The position numbers were made by a program, and so were the translations under genes. This document shows, piece by piece, positions 42,866-55,509 of a stretch of 64,000 nucleotides of DNA; the first letter of the stretch is position 1, and every line of letters begins with the position of its first letter. A model generated the notes under the pieces. It was given only the letters and a program-made list of their open reading frames with translations, was not told the DNA's origin and did not search any database. Source of the stretch: Ypsolopha sequella (lineage: Eukaryota > Arthropoda > Insecta > Lepidoptera > Ypsolophidae); the NCBI GenBank assembly GCA_934047225.1, contig OW204004.1, forward strand, positions 5,646,401-5,710,400, read 5' to 3'.

Positions 42866-43799
42866 AGTAAATTACAAGAGAGAGTCAAAGGAGTAACTAA
42901 CCAGCAGAACAATAAGTATACTTAATTAACACGTATATTAGGCACAATAGCAATTATCACAAATCACAAAGAGATGGAACAGTTTAAGTATGGTTTATTT
43001 AGTGTACCGTTGCAATGCGGACTAGTAATTAGTAAAATTAATGTGTAATGCGATTGTATAATGTATCTTTTGTAGTGTACTCTATGGTCATTAACTGTAA
43101 TTAAGGTGTATAATAATTTTAATTCCTTATTAAAGATGGTGTAATCCACCGATCATTAACTTCGAGAATATGCATAGTATAGTCTTGAAACATGACTTTT
43201 ATCATTGCATATGTGAAATTATGAGTATATTTATGGCAGAATACATAATATAAATGGAGTGCTTCTTCTATAAAACAGACATCTACAAAATACTTTTCCC
43301 CTAATAAAAAGAGTTTACAGCCACTTATCACTTTTCTCGATACGATGCCAATAAAAAGTGATGAGAAAAACACTTGATGGCCTGCCGCTGATGTGAAGAC
43401 GCCCTAAATTTATCGATAACCAGCCTTTGTTCCAGGGTAGTAAACTTTTTATGATCATATAGGACAGTAAGGGCGCCCACAAACATGCAACTGAAGAGAA
43501 TCAATAGCGTAACACAAGAACGCGCAAAAAGACTTCCAAAGAAGCAGCTTATCGTAAAATATTTTTATTATTTTGCACAAAAAGTTTTGTGGTAGAAGGA
43601 AAGCTCGTCAATTTATATTTACTTATTTTCCTGTTTATTTAAATATCTATATTTTTAGAAATAAAGGGAAGGGGACACTTTATCTATTTGTAAATTCTCT
43701 AAAATGACTCGATAAACGCAACGAAATAAAAAAAATCGTTTTTAATCCTTATGCAATAAATTAATTATGCAATAATATTTTAGAATCCTTTCAAATGAT
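42866..43799. other. No gene recognised
   Basis: AT-rich spacer; short minus-strand frames of 61 and 84 codons show no domain. Confidence 0.45.
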
Positions 43800-43925
43800 A
43801 CCCCACTTACTAGGTTTTTTTTATAAATGACAGACAGAAAGACAGACGGACCGACACACGAGTTTTACTACATGCGTTCCCTTTTCTCACTTTTGAGTAC
43901 GGAACCCTATAAACGATTTTCTGAC
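43800..43925 (+). mobile_element. 'acagacagac' repeat 3' fragment
   Basis: aatgacagacagaaagacag and gagtacggaaccctataaac form the 3' end of the lepidopteran 'ggaaccct' repeat. Confidence 0.55.
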
Positions 43926-44788
43926 AGTCTGTTTGTCTTCAGCCGCGTTACGCAAGTATACCATCGGCCTAACCTCAAATCAGGGCAGCAAGCCTACGCG
44001 GCGAATTCAAGCGAAATTTGAGATTAGACAGTAGTAAAAATTTTATTCAAATTACTTTTTGATTGCCTCCCTCTTGTGAAGAGTCGCGCGTATAAATAAA
44101 TAACTAATAAAATGTTATCATACGAGTGGTCCTTCGGAGTCTTTGGTCTGGTTTAAGTTTTTTATTGCAGGATGACCTGATAGATGGGAGAGGGGATAAT
44201 GGGGTAGTGTAGTACTAATTGGTTTTTTGGATGTGTTTTATTAAATGTCGAGATAGCGCGGAGTCTCTGGGTGTCGGTCGATGGACTTATAGGGTTTTTA
44301 AAAGTCTGTTTATTTATTTAAATACGCTTTTTCAAGAGACCGAAAAATTATTTGATTTTTGCAAAATTTACACTATAATAATAATCTATAATGACATAAG
44401 TACCTAAGTAGTTTCAAAAGTTCTTTTTGTCGTCCTACCAGCCCTGTCAGTTTTTTGGAAACGATTGCTTCACATACCTTTCTTTTCTATCCTGTATTAC
44501 GATTTATTGATTGAATTGTGTAATAAATTAATAAAGATTAGCGACACGTTTATACGTCTTTATGTATTGCATATGTCCAAATCTTCTTTTCTATACATAT
44601 AAAATGCAAGGTATATTTAATAAATTTGAGAATCACTGAAAGAATTTGGATACGGCATAAATCATTTATTTGGATGCGGTTTTCCCTGCTCTCTAATAGG
44701 TTTTTTGAGAAAGGTTCAAGGGGAAATTATAACATTATGATGTAACCAAACGGAGTTGATTAGTGATAATTCTAGTCTATCTACGAGT
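43926..44788. other. No gene recognised
   Basis: No supported features. Confidence 0.4.
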
Positions 44789-45050
44789 CAGTGGCGTGCA
44801 CAGAACTTTTTTCCGGAAAAGCAATCAGAAGGTCAAGTACGACAACAAAAAAAAAATGAAAAAATTTAAACAACACTTTGAAAAAAAAAAGTTTGTATGA
44901 AAATGTTCACTCTAGGGTAGGCAGTGCCTACCCTGGCGTCATACTACTTTTTTTTTTCAAAGTGTTATTAAAAAAAAATATATATATTTTTTATTGTCAA
45001 TCTTGACCTTTTGATTGCTTTTCCGGAAAAAAGTTCTGTGCACGCCACTG
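44789..45050. mobile_element. hAT-like MITE 'cagtggcgtgcac', copy 2, 8-bp TSD
   Basis: About 90% identical by eye to 41,121-41,383, with ends CAGTGGCGTGCACAGAACTT on both strands. The flanking duplication is CTACGAGT (44,781-44,788 and 45,051-45,058), exactly 8 bp. Confidence 0.9.
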
Positions 45051-45235
45051 CTACGAGTATAATTTTGCTTTTAACTGAGAAAAACTGAACGGTATTGGAT
45101 GCCATTCTCACTGTTAGCTAGAGGGTAAAGATAGATAAAGGTTTAAAGATATTTTGGGTATGTAATATTGCGCTGTGCCTAAAAGCAGTCGATAGGTTAC
45201 CATTTGGGTGAAACTAGTAGGGGAAAACCAGCTAA

Positions 45236-45594
45236 CGGCAAATTCTATTTAGCGCGAGCTGAGTCGCGGGCAAAAGACTAGTCTATACAAATAAATAAAA
45301 TTGAAGTGTCTGTTTACGATTTCAAAAAAGTTATTTTATATTTGCACGTCACCAAAACCAAAACAGGCATGTTTAAAATTTTTGTGTCTTTCTGTCTGTT
45401 TGTTTGTCCGGACTCCGGACCAATCGCCCGGAATGGCTAAACCGATTTTGACGGGACTTTCATTGGCAGGTAGACTTTTTAGAGAGTAAGGTAATATCGC
45501 ACCTTTGACTTCTATCACTGAAATTAATAAATTTCCTTCTTCCGCTTCATAAGAAGAAAATCAACGCCGGCGAAGTTGCGGGAACACCTAGTCT
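45236..45594 (+). mobile_element. Helitron-like element plus an adjacent older 3' end
   Basis: At 45,262-45,276 gagtcgcgggcaaaagaCTAGT is one Helitron-type 3' end. A second element then runs from about 45,300 through tttctgtctgtttgtttgtc and ccgattttgacgggactttc to gccggcgaagttgcgggaac and acCTAGT at 45,588-45,593. Two successive 3' termini in the same orientation parallel the arrangement at 17.7 kb. Short frames here are readings of the repeat. Confidence 0.55.
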
Positions 45595-45612
45595 TAAATA
45601 ATCAGTATAGAA

Positions 45613-45962
45613 ATATCGCAAGTTCCAAGTAAAAATCATCAAATCATATGTAGTGAATGGTAGTGAACATAATGATCGTGGCTCTCGTTCACTCTGATAA
45701 CACTATGTTATCTTAAATAAACTTACACAAACATACATATATCGCAAGTTTCAAGTAAAGGCATCAAATCATACGTAGTGAACTGGTAGTGAACATAATG
45801 ATCGTGGCTCCCGCCCACTCTGATAACACTATGTTATCTTAAATAAACGTACACAAACACACATATATCGCAAGTTTCAGGTAAAGGCATCAAATCATAC
45901 GTAGTGAACTGGTAGTGAACATAATGATCATGGCTCCCGTTCACTCCGAAAACACTTTGTTA
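45613..45962. repeat. 126-bp tandem repeat, 2.8 copies
   Basis: atatcgcaag starts at 45,613, 45,739 and 45,865, a 126-bp period. Units share catcaaatcatacgtagtga, ctggtagtgaacataatgat and cactatgttatcttaaataa. The third copy ends prematurely and diverges (actccgaaaacactttgtta). Confidence 0.95.
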
Positions 45963-46264
45963 ATAACGATTGCACGAAAGTTCATATTCGGAGTATAAAC
46001 TAATTTGTTTGCCTAAATGCGATATAATATAGCGACATTGTATATGTTACGGCTAAAGCCCGAAGCGCGGTTAAATCTAGGTTTAGCCGGCTAGCCATAC
46101 AAAACTTCGGAGGTCGCCTCGCTCGTCGTCGCTACCTATTTTAGATTTTTTCGGACTTTACGAACATATACACGGAGCGGGCACAGACTCGAGATCCTAG
46201 ATACTTTGTAAATAAAATGGTTTTCATGTGATTCACAGAAACCAAGGAAATACTTTACTTTTTT
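45963..46264. other. No gene recognised
   Basis: Contains a GC-richer patch at about 46,050-46,190 but no supported feature. Confidence 0.4.
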
Positions 46265-46857
46265 TAGGGTTCCGTATTCAAACGGCAAATCGGAACCCTA
46301 TAGTAACATCACTCTGTTGTCCGTCCGTCCGTATGTCACGGGTCTCTACCATAGACGAAATGAGTAACAGAGCTGAAATTTTGATTAGAATTTGTAACCC
46401 AAAACCGAATATTGAATTCAAAATTCAATTAAATTATTTTTCAGGGCGCCGCACGTGAAAAAGGAAATGAAAAAAAAACTTTTTTTCTTACCTTAGCGTG
46501 CGCTGTGTCGTTGTCTGGAGCTCATTGAGTAGAGCACAAATATATATTTTATCTTCAAAAATATAGAAATCCCCCATCAAAATTGTATTTTTAAGACCAT
46601 GTTTGTTACGGGTCTATCTCAAAAACTAAACTAGTTAGTAATTAGGAATTTCTGTATCTAGTCTGTTTGAACAATAAATACTAAAATTTGTTATGGAAAG
46701 AGTAATTAGTGTACAACTTATTTTTGCAGTTTTAATACGTTTTTTTAGGTAAATGTTAGTTACTTTTGTTAAAATTTATTCGGGTCTACTAACTCATTAA
46801 AATGCTACGGAACCTTCAGGACGCGAGTCCTACTCGCACTTGACCAGTTTCTTAAAA
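46265..46857 (-). mobile_element. 'tgcgagt' repeat, long form
   Basis: On the minus strand aaactggtcaagtgcgagta and cgcgtcctgaaggttccgta begin the element; acggacggacggacaacaga and tacggaaccctaaaaaaag end it. It matches 8550-9098 block by block. Confidence 0.8.
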
Positions 46858-46893
46858 TATTATATTTGTGTACTTTTATTAGTGTCATAATAA

Positions 46894-47056
46894 AGCAGAT
46901 TCTGAAGGCTTTAATTTTAGTTTTAGTACTGTCAAAACTTAAAATTTTCCAAAGTAATTTAATTCTCTGCTTAATAATTTTAAGGACTATTTTGCAATGA
47001 ACAAAATTTAGTTTTGACAGCACTAAAAACTAAAATTAAAGCCTTCAGAATCGGCT
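46894..47056. mobile_element. MITE 'agccgattctgaaggc', copy 1
   Basis: Left agcagattctgaaggcttta and right agccttcagaatcggct are inverted, with arms of about 50 bases (attttagttttagtactgtc). A sister copy is at 55,510-55,670. Confidence 0.85.
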
Positions 47057-47569
47057 ACAACATGCAGTTAAAGCTACTTATTTTTATATCATTTGACTTT
47101 TAATTAGGTACTTTGCAGACGACCGTACATGTTATTTTGTTGTTCTAGACATTTACCGCAAGGTTCATGTACTTAAAAGGAAATTGAAACTTGCTCCGAA
47201 CAGTGTTTTAATAAGCTTCGAGTTAAGGAAAGGAGCATTTAATGCGAATTTTACAAGTTTCATGTCACAATTTAAACGAATAAAATAACAATTTCATTAC
47301 AGCTGAATAACCATTTCACGAACATGTTAACAAGTTTACCTACTGATAATTGTCATAAAATTGTTTTACAAATACCGTTAATTTTGTTTAATAATACTCA
47401 TCACAGAATCTGTTGATACCGGGTGTAAATGGACAGTCTAAATGTTAAATGAAACCATATATCTGGTGATCATACCGAACAACGTTTACAAAGATTCACA
47501 GCTGCGGAAACGAAAAAATATTTTAATATTTTCCTAGATAGAACCAATTTTTAGTTTTTACTTCTCTGT

Positions 47570-47957
47570 TGTATTTCTTACGGAGTATAAGTGGTTTAAG
47601 ATTGAATGACAGTGTGAAAAATATCGATATATGGGATCGTTGGGGCCTGAAAGAAGATGTAGTGACTATAATAGAAACAGGAATGCTTGGTTTGGGCATG
47701 TAGAGAAGATGAATGAAAGTAGAGTGACGACAGAAATATATGGTGCGCAAGTGGAAGGTACAGCTCGACCAAGCCGCCCTCGAAGGACGTATGCTGACTA
47801 AATTGGCGACATATATTATTGGAGAAGGGCAATGTCAAATGTACCCGGAATAGAAGAGCTTGTATGACTAGATTGATGGATGTGGAAGAGGCGAAAGAGG
47901 TGTAGCAGATGAAAATCTGTAATCTCTGCCTACCCTTCTAGAAGACAGGCGTGAGTA
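47570..47957 (+). pseudogene. RTE-like LINE 3' end
   Basis: The plus-strand reading contains SISGLRLNDSVKNIDIWDRW, GLKEDVVTIIETGMLGL and, in another frame, RMNESRVTTEIYGAQVEG, followed by TRLMDVEEAKEV. These are conserved pieces of the region downstream of the reverse transcriptase in lepidopteran RTE-like LINEs. Two or more frameshifts separate them. The 3' UTR ends tctgcctacccttctagaag, acaggcgtgagtata, followed directly by the (GTAT)n microsatellite. It is the best preserved of the four stubs of this family in the window. Confidence 0.8.
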
Positions 47958-47994
47958 TACGTATGTATGTATGTATGTATGTATGTATGTATGT
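47958..47994. repeat. (GTAT)n microsatellite at LINE 3' end
   Basis: About eight GTAT units follow the LINE 3' terminus, as expected for RTE elements that end in short tandem repeats. Confidence 0.9.
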
Positions 47995-48399
47995 CTTGCA
48001 TTTTTTTGGGAAAGTTGTTCTGTATGTTGATGAATTATGAGATTATGTGGTTTCATTTACAGTTGGTATTTATGTATCATCGGCTTATACGACAACAAGT
48101 TTTCAACTCAATTATGCCGCAAATAGAAAGATAGACAGCAGCACCTTAAACGGTTTCTGATAAGTGACAACAAACCCAAAAACTGCATCCAGTAGTATCC
48201 ACGCTATTCCAACATTTCAGAAGTTACGAAATTTGTTAGCCAACTGTCTCGCTTGAGTGGTTTATAGGCCCTAAACGTGTAGCCGCTGATAACGCTTGCT
48301 CGTATGTGAAGCGCCTTAGCCGACACGGTAAAGGTTGGGCCGTATGAAACGAGCGACAAGTAGCTAGCGACTGAGTTAAGGCTACATGTAAAAGTTTTA

Positions 48400-48900
48400 G
48401 CGTCCCTTTTACTCCATATGCGAAAAAATCCTCAGTGCGAGAGGGACGGATTCGAGGAAAAGTAGCAAAAAGTCGGTTTTTTATTAATATAAAATATACT
48501 AAAGTTGCTATAAAAATTTCGTTTAACCAGGTTCTAGATACTGTTACAATCCATCTAATAAAATATAATTGCAGTCCATATGTCATTCCAAATTGTCAAA
48601 CCAGGAGAATTGGTGTCGAAAAAGATCTCATTTCAATAAATATTTCTATCGAGCCGAATTTCTCCAATCGCGTTTTTGTTCTAACAGATCCATAGAAAAC
48701 GAATCCAAAAATAATATACTATTTTATCAAAATAATACATTATTTACTGAAGTAGATATGCACGTTCTAAAAGTGTCGATTTTTTTCCGTAGCGCCTTAA
48801 AATTCAGTATGACTTTACTTTTAGTTTTTATAGAAAATATTTCACATTATTTATGCACATTTATTGCGGAATATACTGTACTTAGCTGTCTCTACAATCC
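48400..48900. mobile_element. ~420-bp interspersed repeat, copy 3 (inverted, diverged)
   Basis: In reverse orientation to the copies at 14.8 and 22.1 kb: gtgcgagagggacggattcg, acaatccatctaataaaata and gatctcatttcaataaatat correspond to their ends and middle. A plus-strand frame here shares QTRR, EKDLIS and ISIE with the minus-strand frame at 22.1-22.4 kb. Confidence 0.65.
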
Positions 48901-50599
48901 TACATAGTTAGTATTATAGAATACTTCAGAAAATATAAAAGTAAAACTCTAAAATCGCATGAGTATGCTGTGAAAAATATTTTTAGCTTCAATTCGGGTG
49001 GAGAATAAACTTTTGCTGTTGCTTCCAAAAACTTTTTGTTTCGATAAAGTAACATGCGAATCCCGAAGCGTTTTGTCGGTCGTTTGTTTCTTTTGTATGT
49101 TTTATGAGGTATTATAAATTTAAATATTTAATCATCGTTTATAAATAAATATTTTACATTCCATCGAAATAGTTTGTAGATTCTAAATATATTATTGTTA
49201 CATAATTACATTTTTACCATTTCACTTTTGATTGGAGATTAAATAGAAGTTTTGACATACATACCCCATGACTGTCAAGGAGAGAGGGATAAAAATATTT
49301 TTTATGTAGTAAAAAATATAGACAATTAAAAAAACACTACATTAGTTTTCAAAAATAACTTTTTTTGTATGTCTAATGTACTATCATCTAAAACAGTCTG
49401 TTTTTGCTACTAACTCTTCCAATCGAGTACTCATGTGTTTTGGAGGACAGGTGGCAATCACTCTACTTGAAAAAGTAACTAGACTTGAAAAATTTTGTTA
49501 TATATTAGTACATTACCTGCATTTTGGTCTGGCACGTGAAGTAAAAGGTGAAGAAATATGTTTATAAAAGGATATCTACTCGTATATTCTTTTCCCTGGG
49601 GAAGATATCCTATTTTCTAACGCGGCATATTTTGCTTAAGATTAGGTCCCTAAAAAACTGAACTTTCATACTTAACTTTTTGGGGTAAAGTACTCCATGT
49701 AGTGAGTGCCACTTTTTTGTTTCTCGCTAACATTTCCACAATGTTGCAAAATTTGTAATAGATATACTTTACTTGATTATGAAAAACAAAACGGTTTATG
49801 ACCCCGTAACTCTTCTAAATATACTATATAGTCAAAATATTTTCCGAACCCACAAAGTCATAACCCTAATCTGGATAAACAAAATGGCCATCAATTGAAA
49901 TCACAGATGGCGTTCGTATTTAGCCACGCTGAGATTTCGACAAAAACGGCCGGACTGATGACAAATTTATTTTTTGCAGATGCGACCTGACGTAGTTGGT
50001 AAATGAATGGAGAATAATGTAAATATTCAAGGCCTAGAATAACGTCCGAGGCGGTTACTATTATGTAGTACGAGAGCTAGTAAAAATAAAAATTGGGCAG
50101 CTTTTGGCAAGGTTTACTCACAGGCACTCACAGCTGTAACTCTTAGCTGAACAAGAAAGCCTAAGACTGACTGAGAGGGAGTGGGTCCTGTGGCTGCCAG
50201 GATTCCCAAAATTTCATAAATTTTTAGGAAGTTGTTGCTGTGCATCTTGTTATTTATTATAAGTATATGGTTTCATCATTCTGAACATATACATCATAAA
50301 GAGCCATTCCGATTCGTCGGGTCTTTAAAAGCTGCTAGATCTAGGATAATGCTCAACTTTAGTTACTTATATTTTTAATTAGTTCTGTGTTCTAAATGCT
50401 TCAATTCGAAACACTTGCAGTGCTCCACTTTGCGACCACCTAGTAGCTAAAGAATCCGCTACAAATGTGAGAAAGCTTGGCTTGCCTTCATTTTAATGTT
50501 CACCAGCTCCCATACTATAAACACATGCCAAATTCTTGGTTCTTCAAGGCCACGAAATGGATTTACAGCATGTCATAGTATAAAAATTTAAATAAATAT
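48901..50599. other. No gene recognised
   Basis: Mostly AT-rich. A 63-codon ATG frame at 49,376-49,567 has no recognisable domain. No terminal repeats recognised. Confidence 0.45.
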
Positions 50600-50665
50600 A
50601 TCGTCACGATATGAATCCCCGAGGGGGTGTCAGAGGTGTTCCGAGTGTGAACTGTGAAATGCAAG
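50600..50665 (+). mobile_element. Truncated copy of the 15.27-kb repeat
   Basis: atatcgtcacgatatgaatc, cccgagggggtgtcagaggt and gtgaactgtgaaatgcaagt match 15,262-15,335, then similarity ends. Confidence 0.7.
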
Positions 50666-53600
50666 TCACAGTCCAAGTTGCACTTTTGTGCAATATCTCT
50701 ATCGGCTTATCAAAGTTGTTCCTATATAAGGATTACTGTCGCGAGCTACCGGATCCCGATTCTTACTGTATATTTTTCTGTCCTCTACAGTTTTAGTTTG
50801 GATCAGGTTCATTGTTTTGAATCTTTTTGTCTCTATCTAAGACGGGGACTCAGGAATCGTGACTCCCAAGTTCGCAATCTAAAATCTCGTGTTGTCGAAT
50901 TGCAGGGCTCTTTGTTCCAAGCCAAGTTCTTTCGTTTATGTAGTTTCGTCAATAATCGGAAACCCTTATAATATGTAAAACGAAGATTTGGTTTCCGTCC
51001 GTTTTGTTGTATATAAAATCAATTGAGCTGGTATCTGAAATTCTGTAGTCTCTGTATGTTTGTTTGTAGTTACCAAATGCAAATTACCAAATAAAATGCA
51101 AAAGCAACTACCCGTAATTCTATCAGCTATGTTTTTGTAATCGTTTTGAGAGTTATTTAATATAGCATGTGTTTCTATAATTGTTTGAGAGTTATTTTAA
51201 CCGATACGAATACCGTTAGAATCTTCAAACATAACGTCTGCGCAGGCGCAGCTTTTGATCCAAATATCGATTAGTTTAGATTTGTGAGTGCGCCGCGGTC
51301 ACGGTGCCCTCATAGCACTAAACATCCTTAAACTGATTCTAATTTCTTCCTGTTGCATCAATGATATAAGTATGGATACTACATTGGTTTCATTAGTTTA
51401 GACTCGAGAGTGCGTCTCGGTTCCATCGCATCTTTTGGTTTCTTTCAAAATGTTTGTTTTATTTGTCTCGATTAGATTTTTGAAAAAACTCACTACTCGT
51501 ATGTTGCTGCAAACATTTTTTTCTGAACTTTTAGCTGGTTCCATAATCATTAATAAATAAAAAATTTGCAACAACAACATATAAACTGTGCCGGCTACCC
51601 GAGACTAACTTTTTCACGATATGCCAAATAGTCAACAATATTGCACTGTCACGGTAAACCACCAGTTGTTATAACTCCTTTGTTAGTTTTATATTTAACC
51701 AAAAAGTAAATGCGACTGAATTGCCCATCATTTTAGAAAATTTTGTTCGGAGACTACCTCAACCTGCCTTTTAAGCTTGTATTTTGCTGTTTAAGATACT
51801 CCGTTCTTCCATATCTTACAATTTCAAAAATTGACGAAACTAAATTTAATATTTTTATTTTGTTTATTATAATAATATTACATGTGATTTACCCGACGAA
51901 TAAGATCTTAGGATCAGTGATAATGATAACTGTAAATAAATTACTACTAGGGAGTGTATGTAAGGGTGCATGAGTATGTATATATGAGGATAAGTGAATA
52001 TACAACTTATTACAGAATGTTTCCTGTTTGTGAATTTCGGTTTTGCTCAAGATAACAATACTTCCTTTACGTCTTCTACTTTCTTTAAGTCGTTTGTCTT
52101 CGCTCGAAAGTAAAAATATTTCCTGCAAGATATTCCAAGCGATTACAGTCTTATTCATACTATTCTTTCTCAAAGGGCGGTAGCTGAGCCCTATTAAATC
52201 ACAATAGATGAAAATATTTATATTTATTGCACCGATATTCCGATTTCAAGTGAATTATGTTGTAAATACCCCATAAAATTGAGCGTTTAGTCCGTTTAAT
52301 ATTTGTTAAGTTGGTATTAAATGGGCCACCCGGAAGCCGGTGTGTTTTGTTGAAAATCTATTTAAAAAATGAATAAATTATAAATAGAAAAGTAGGTAGT
52401 GTAAAGGATTGATTTGGATATGGATTTGGGAGATGGCTTTTGTGTTTAGGTATTGATTAAATATTTTGTAATAATGAGAAAAATTGTAATGTCTATGTGT
52501 AATGGCTACTCACGATACATGTATAGATATTGCCTGACTTCTGCTTCTTCGGTGGCAAACAGCAGTGTAACGCAATTCGTAAGATTTTGCAGTTGTTTTT
52601 ATTATCATCTGTAAATGTAAGACAAAAATATAAATTCCAGGCGTCGTCATTTTATTACAATTTCTGTCATCACATTAAATTAAACATGAAATTGAAAATA
52701 ACAGGTGAGTTTATTTTTTTTTCAATCCTGAAAACAGCAATTCGTTTTGTAACAAGACGCCATCTATCATCTTACTGAACCTGACTAAAACATGACAAAA
52801 TGCATGTGTATTTTGAAATACACACAAATTGCATAACAAAGTACTGTTTTATTCCAAAAAGTAGCTCATTGAAATAACTCTTGGACTTTTACAGTAAGAA
52901 TGATTTTCGATTACCTCAACTATCTTGTATTTGGTTGTTATCTTGCGCACGCGACTTTACTCAAACGCATCTTTCCACAGTTGTTGTGACAAATCATCTG
53001 CCATCGCGATGCAAACATATTTTCTTTTAAATGCTTTGGCACTGTTGTCTTCCAGAAAGTAATTTTCAATGGCAACAGTATTCTACATACAAATTAACTA
53101 AAAATAAAACAATTTCGCTTTTCTTTACTGTTAGAGTTGATAATTCTTTCTAGGATTTCAGAAATCGCAAACGAATAAAGTATTCTTTAATACTGTTGTG
53201 AAGCTAAATATGCTAAATATTTTTGTGAAGCTAAACCTAATGTTAGCTTTTAGCTACTAACACTAAGCTGTTGGTTTAGGTCACGGATCACTTTGTGCAT
53301 CGTTTAGGTCAGCCGTTTCTTTAGAAACAGGCCATCTCAACCTGGGAGGCAGTAAACAAAACAGTATAATGATATATATTTCCACATAATGCTTATAAAC
53401 GTATCAGCCAGCCGTTCATTCAGCTGAATGACTTAATCATCTCTAATAAACAGCTCACGAAAGGTAAATATTGACGAAATGGAGAGTCGAAAAACCTATA
53501 ATTTTCTGGTTCCAAAAATTTTATAACTTCATCGCACATAATCACGAAATTATCCAATCACGAGCGGCGCGGGCGAACATGGACTGAACAAATTAATTTT

Positions 53601-53852
53601 GAAATTCGAGCGCTCTTGTTCTGCTTGTTCAAACGCTGACCGACCACTGGTGTAACCAGACGTGTGTTTAGGCATAATTTGGCGCAATTTGCATTTTCAA
53701 ACGTACATCGTTAAATTTTGTACTTTTTTCGCTGAATTTCAGATTCAAATGTCACTGAACTTTGCTTTAAGGGTACTTGAATTGTGATTGAAATTTTTTG
53801 TAAAAGGGGTTTTCGGGTTTTCTCTAAGCTCATGAATATAAAATGGACCTGC
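50666..53852. other. No gene recognised (3.2 kb)
   Basis: This is the longest stretch without an identified repeat. A minus-strand frame at 51,889-52,173 contains a basic/acidic segment (SSEDKRLKESRRRKGS) but has no recognisable domain. A 105-codon frame at 50,654-50,971 begins inside a repeat. Exons of a host gene could hide here unseen. Confidence 0.4.
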
Positions 53853-54075
53853 GGGCCTATTATGTATCTCTAGTTGCCTTCTGGACTGGGTGTCTATCAT
53901 CAAAAACATAGATATACTATCGAATTCCGATGTCCTAAGGATATTTTCGTACTTGAAGTGACGACACAGATTGTTAATAGTTCAATACCCACTAAAGGCA
54001 ATTTTGAAATTTCAGTTTTTAGCTATGTTTTTGATGATAGGCACCTCGTGCAGTTGGCAACTAAAGATACAGAAT
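53853..54075 (-). mobile_element. Copy of the 9.3-kb hAT-like element interior
   Basis: Inverted relative to 9360-9500: tatgtatctctagttgcctt, ctggactgggtgtctatcat, atactatcgaattccgat and acttgaagtgacgacacaga. Then part of the block is repeated in direct orientation (tgatgataggcacctcgtgc), giving a partial palindrome. Confidence 0.7.
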
Positions 54076-54115
54076 AGGGGGGCTGGATGGTGTTGAACTT
54101 TCCTAAATACATTCG

Positions 54116-54261
54116 GTGTTACTACAAAACGGTGTTTAACTTTAGACAGTGTTTAAATCTGTTGTTGTCACCTTTTCTTTCATATTGTAAAAAATTGACA
54201 GCAACAGATTTAAATACTGTCAAAAGTTAAACATCGCTTAAACACCCTTTTGTAGTAACAC
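54116..54261. mobile_element. Foldback MITE 'gtgttactacaaaac'
   Basis: Left gtgttactacaaaacggtgt and right acacccttttgtagtaacac are inverted; arms of about 60 bases include ttaaatctgttg / caacagatttaa. No TSD recognised. Confidence 0.8.
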
Positions 54262-54523
54262 AGATTATTTCTAATGAGCAGACAGAGTAAAATGGACAAA
54301 ACATTTTAAATTACTGAATCAGCTGTTTATATAAACGCTGTGGGATTGTGGCTACTTTGTTAGTTAAAAACATATTCAACCGTTTATAATTAAAGCAACT
54401 GAACTTTTAGCAAACAACTTTAATAATGTGTATAATTACTAGTATTTTCAGTATAGTGACTAAAACAGACAACTCTCATGTATCATCATTTTACGAAAGA
54501 TTTATTCAAATATTCTTTAACTA

Positions 54524-54700
54524 GCCTTTTGCCCGCGGCTCCGCCCGGGATTATTCAACTCTGCCCCGTTTTCGGATTGTGCGTTACTTTACTAACATCT
54601 CTTGTAGCCTATGTTGACCAGAGATGATAATAAAGAAAACCGCATCCAAATCTGTTCAGTTTCGGAGATCTGCGCGAACAAACAAACAAACAGATGGAAA
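54524..54700 (-). mobile_element. Helitron-like 3' portion (reverse strand)
   Basis: On the minus strand tcccgggcggagccgcgggc is followed by aaaaggCTAG. The body (accagagatgataataaaga, ccgcatccaaatctgttcag) is the usual moth Helitron interior. The 5' end was not found. Confidence 0.6.
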
Positions 54701-55505
54701 AGAATTCTAAAAAATCGCTGATTTGTGTTCTATCACTTTTTTTTAGTCACCACCCCTTTCTATTTTTTTTTTTCAATGAACTTGGATAAGTCATAAACTC
54801 GATCCTTACACTAATCCAAATCCAGATTCGTACATACAACTTTTCTATTTTGGTTGCGTTTGACATTTTTCAGTACGTCACCAATTTGGTCGGCGTACGT
54901 TAATAAGTATGTTAAGGCTTCTACCAACGCCAACGACCTTGAACTAAGTAACTTTGTAACCATTTTATACGGTAACTATACGAGTAGCATTTTTCAACAA
55001 AAGAAAAATACATAGTAATCTGCATGATACAAATAGTGATGTGGTTTCTCCTGAATTTCATTATAACAAACACAAGTGAAGCAAGAAAATTCTAAGTTGA
55101 CCCTTATTTCTCGATTTTTTGTTCACTTGTAACTACATAACTGCTGCAGTTTTCATCGAAACAGAATGAAAATTTATAAACTTCTTAACAAAATAATATA
55201 AAATGATTTGGTTTTCTCAGTTCTTGGAAATTAATTTTAGTTTAGATAAAATAAATTAAAAACACACTATTTTCGCACTGTTCAGCCGCAGCGACTGACG
55301 TAACAGCCATATTGCAGTGCGAGCTGATAAGGACTGTTCGAAATTTCAACCACCACGAATCGAGTTGCTAATTATTCCGAAGGAGCCACCTTAATTTAAG
55401 TAAGTCGTCTTTATTGTCAAAAAATACATATTTATTTCTATCATAGTTTCTAATTTAAAATGTTCATCTGCCATGCGTTACATGCTCCTAATCACAGACC
55501 ACTTA
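54701..55505. other. No gene recognised
   Basis: No supported features. The short string cgcagcgactgacgtaacag near 55,290 resembles part of the TTAA-type MITE family. Confidence 0.4.
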
Positions 55506-55509
55506 TTAA

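Noticed and set aside
48236..48907. Overlapping 86-116-codon frames
   Set aside because: They overlap a diverged copy of the 14.8/22.1-kb repeat; shared residues reflect DNA-level repeat homology.
51889..52173. 94-codon minus-strand frame with KESRRRKGS
   Set aside because: No recognisable domain or start context; kept only as a note within the featureless stretch.
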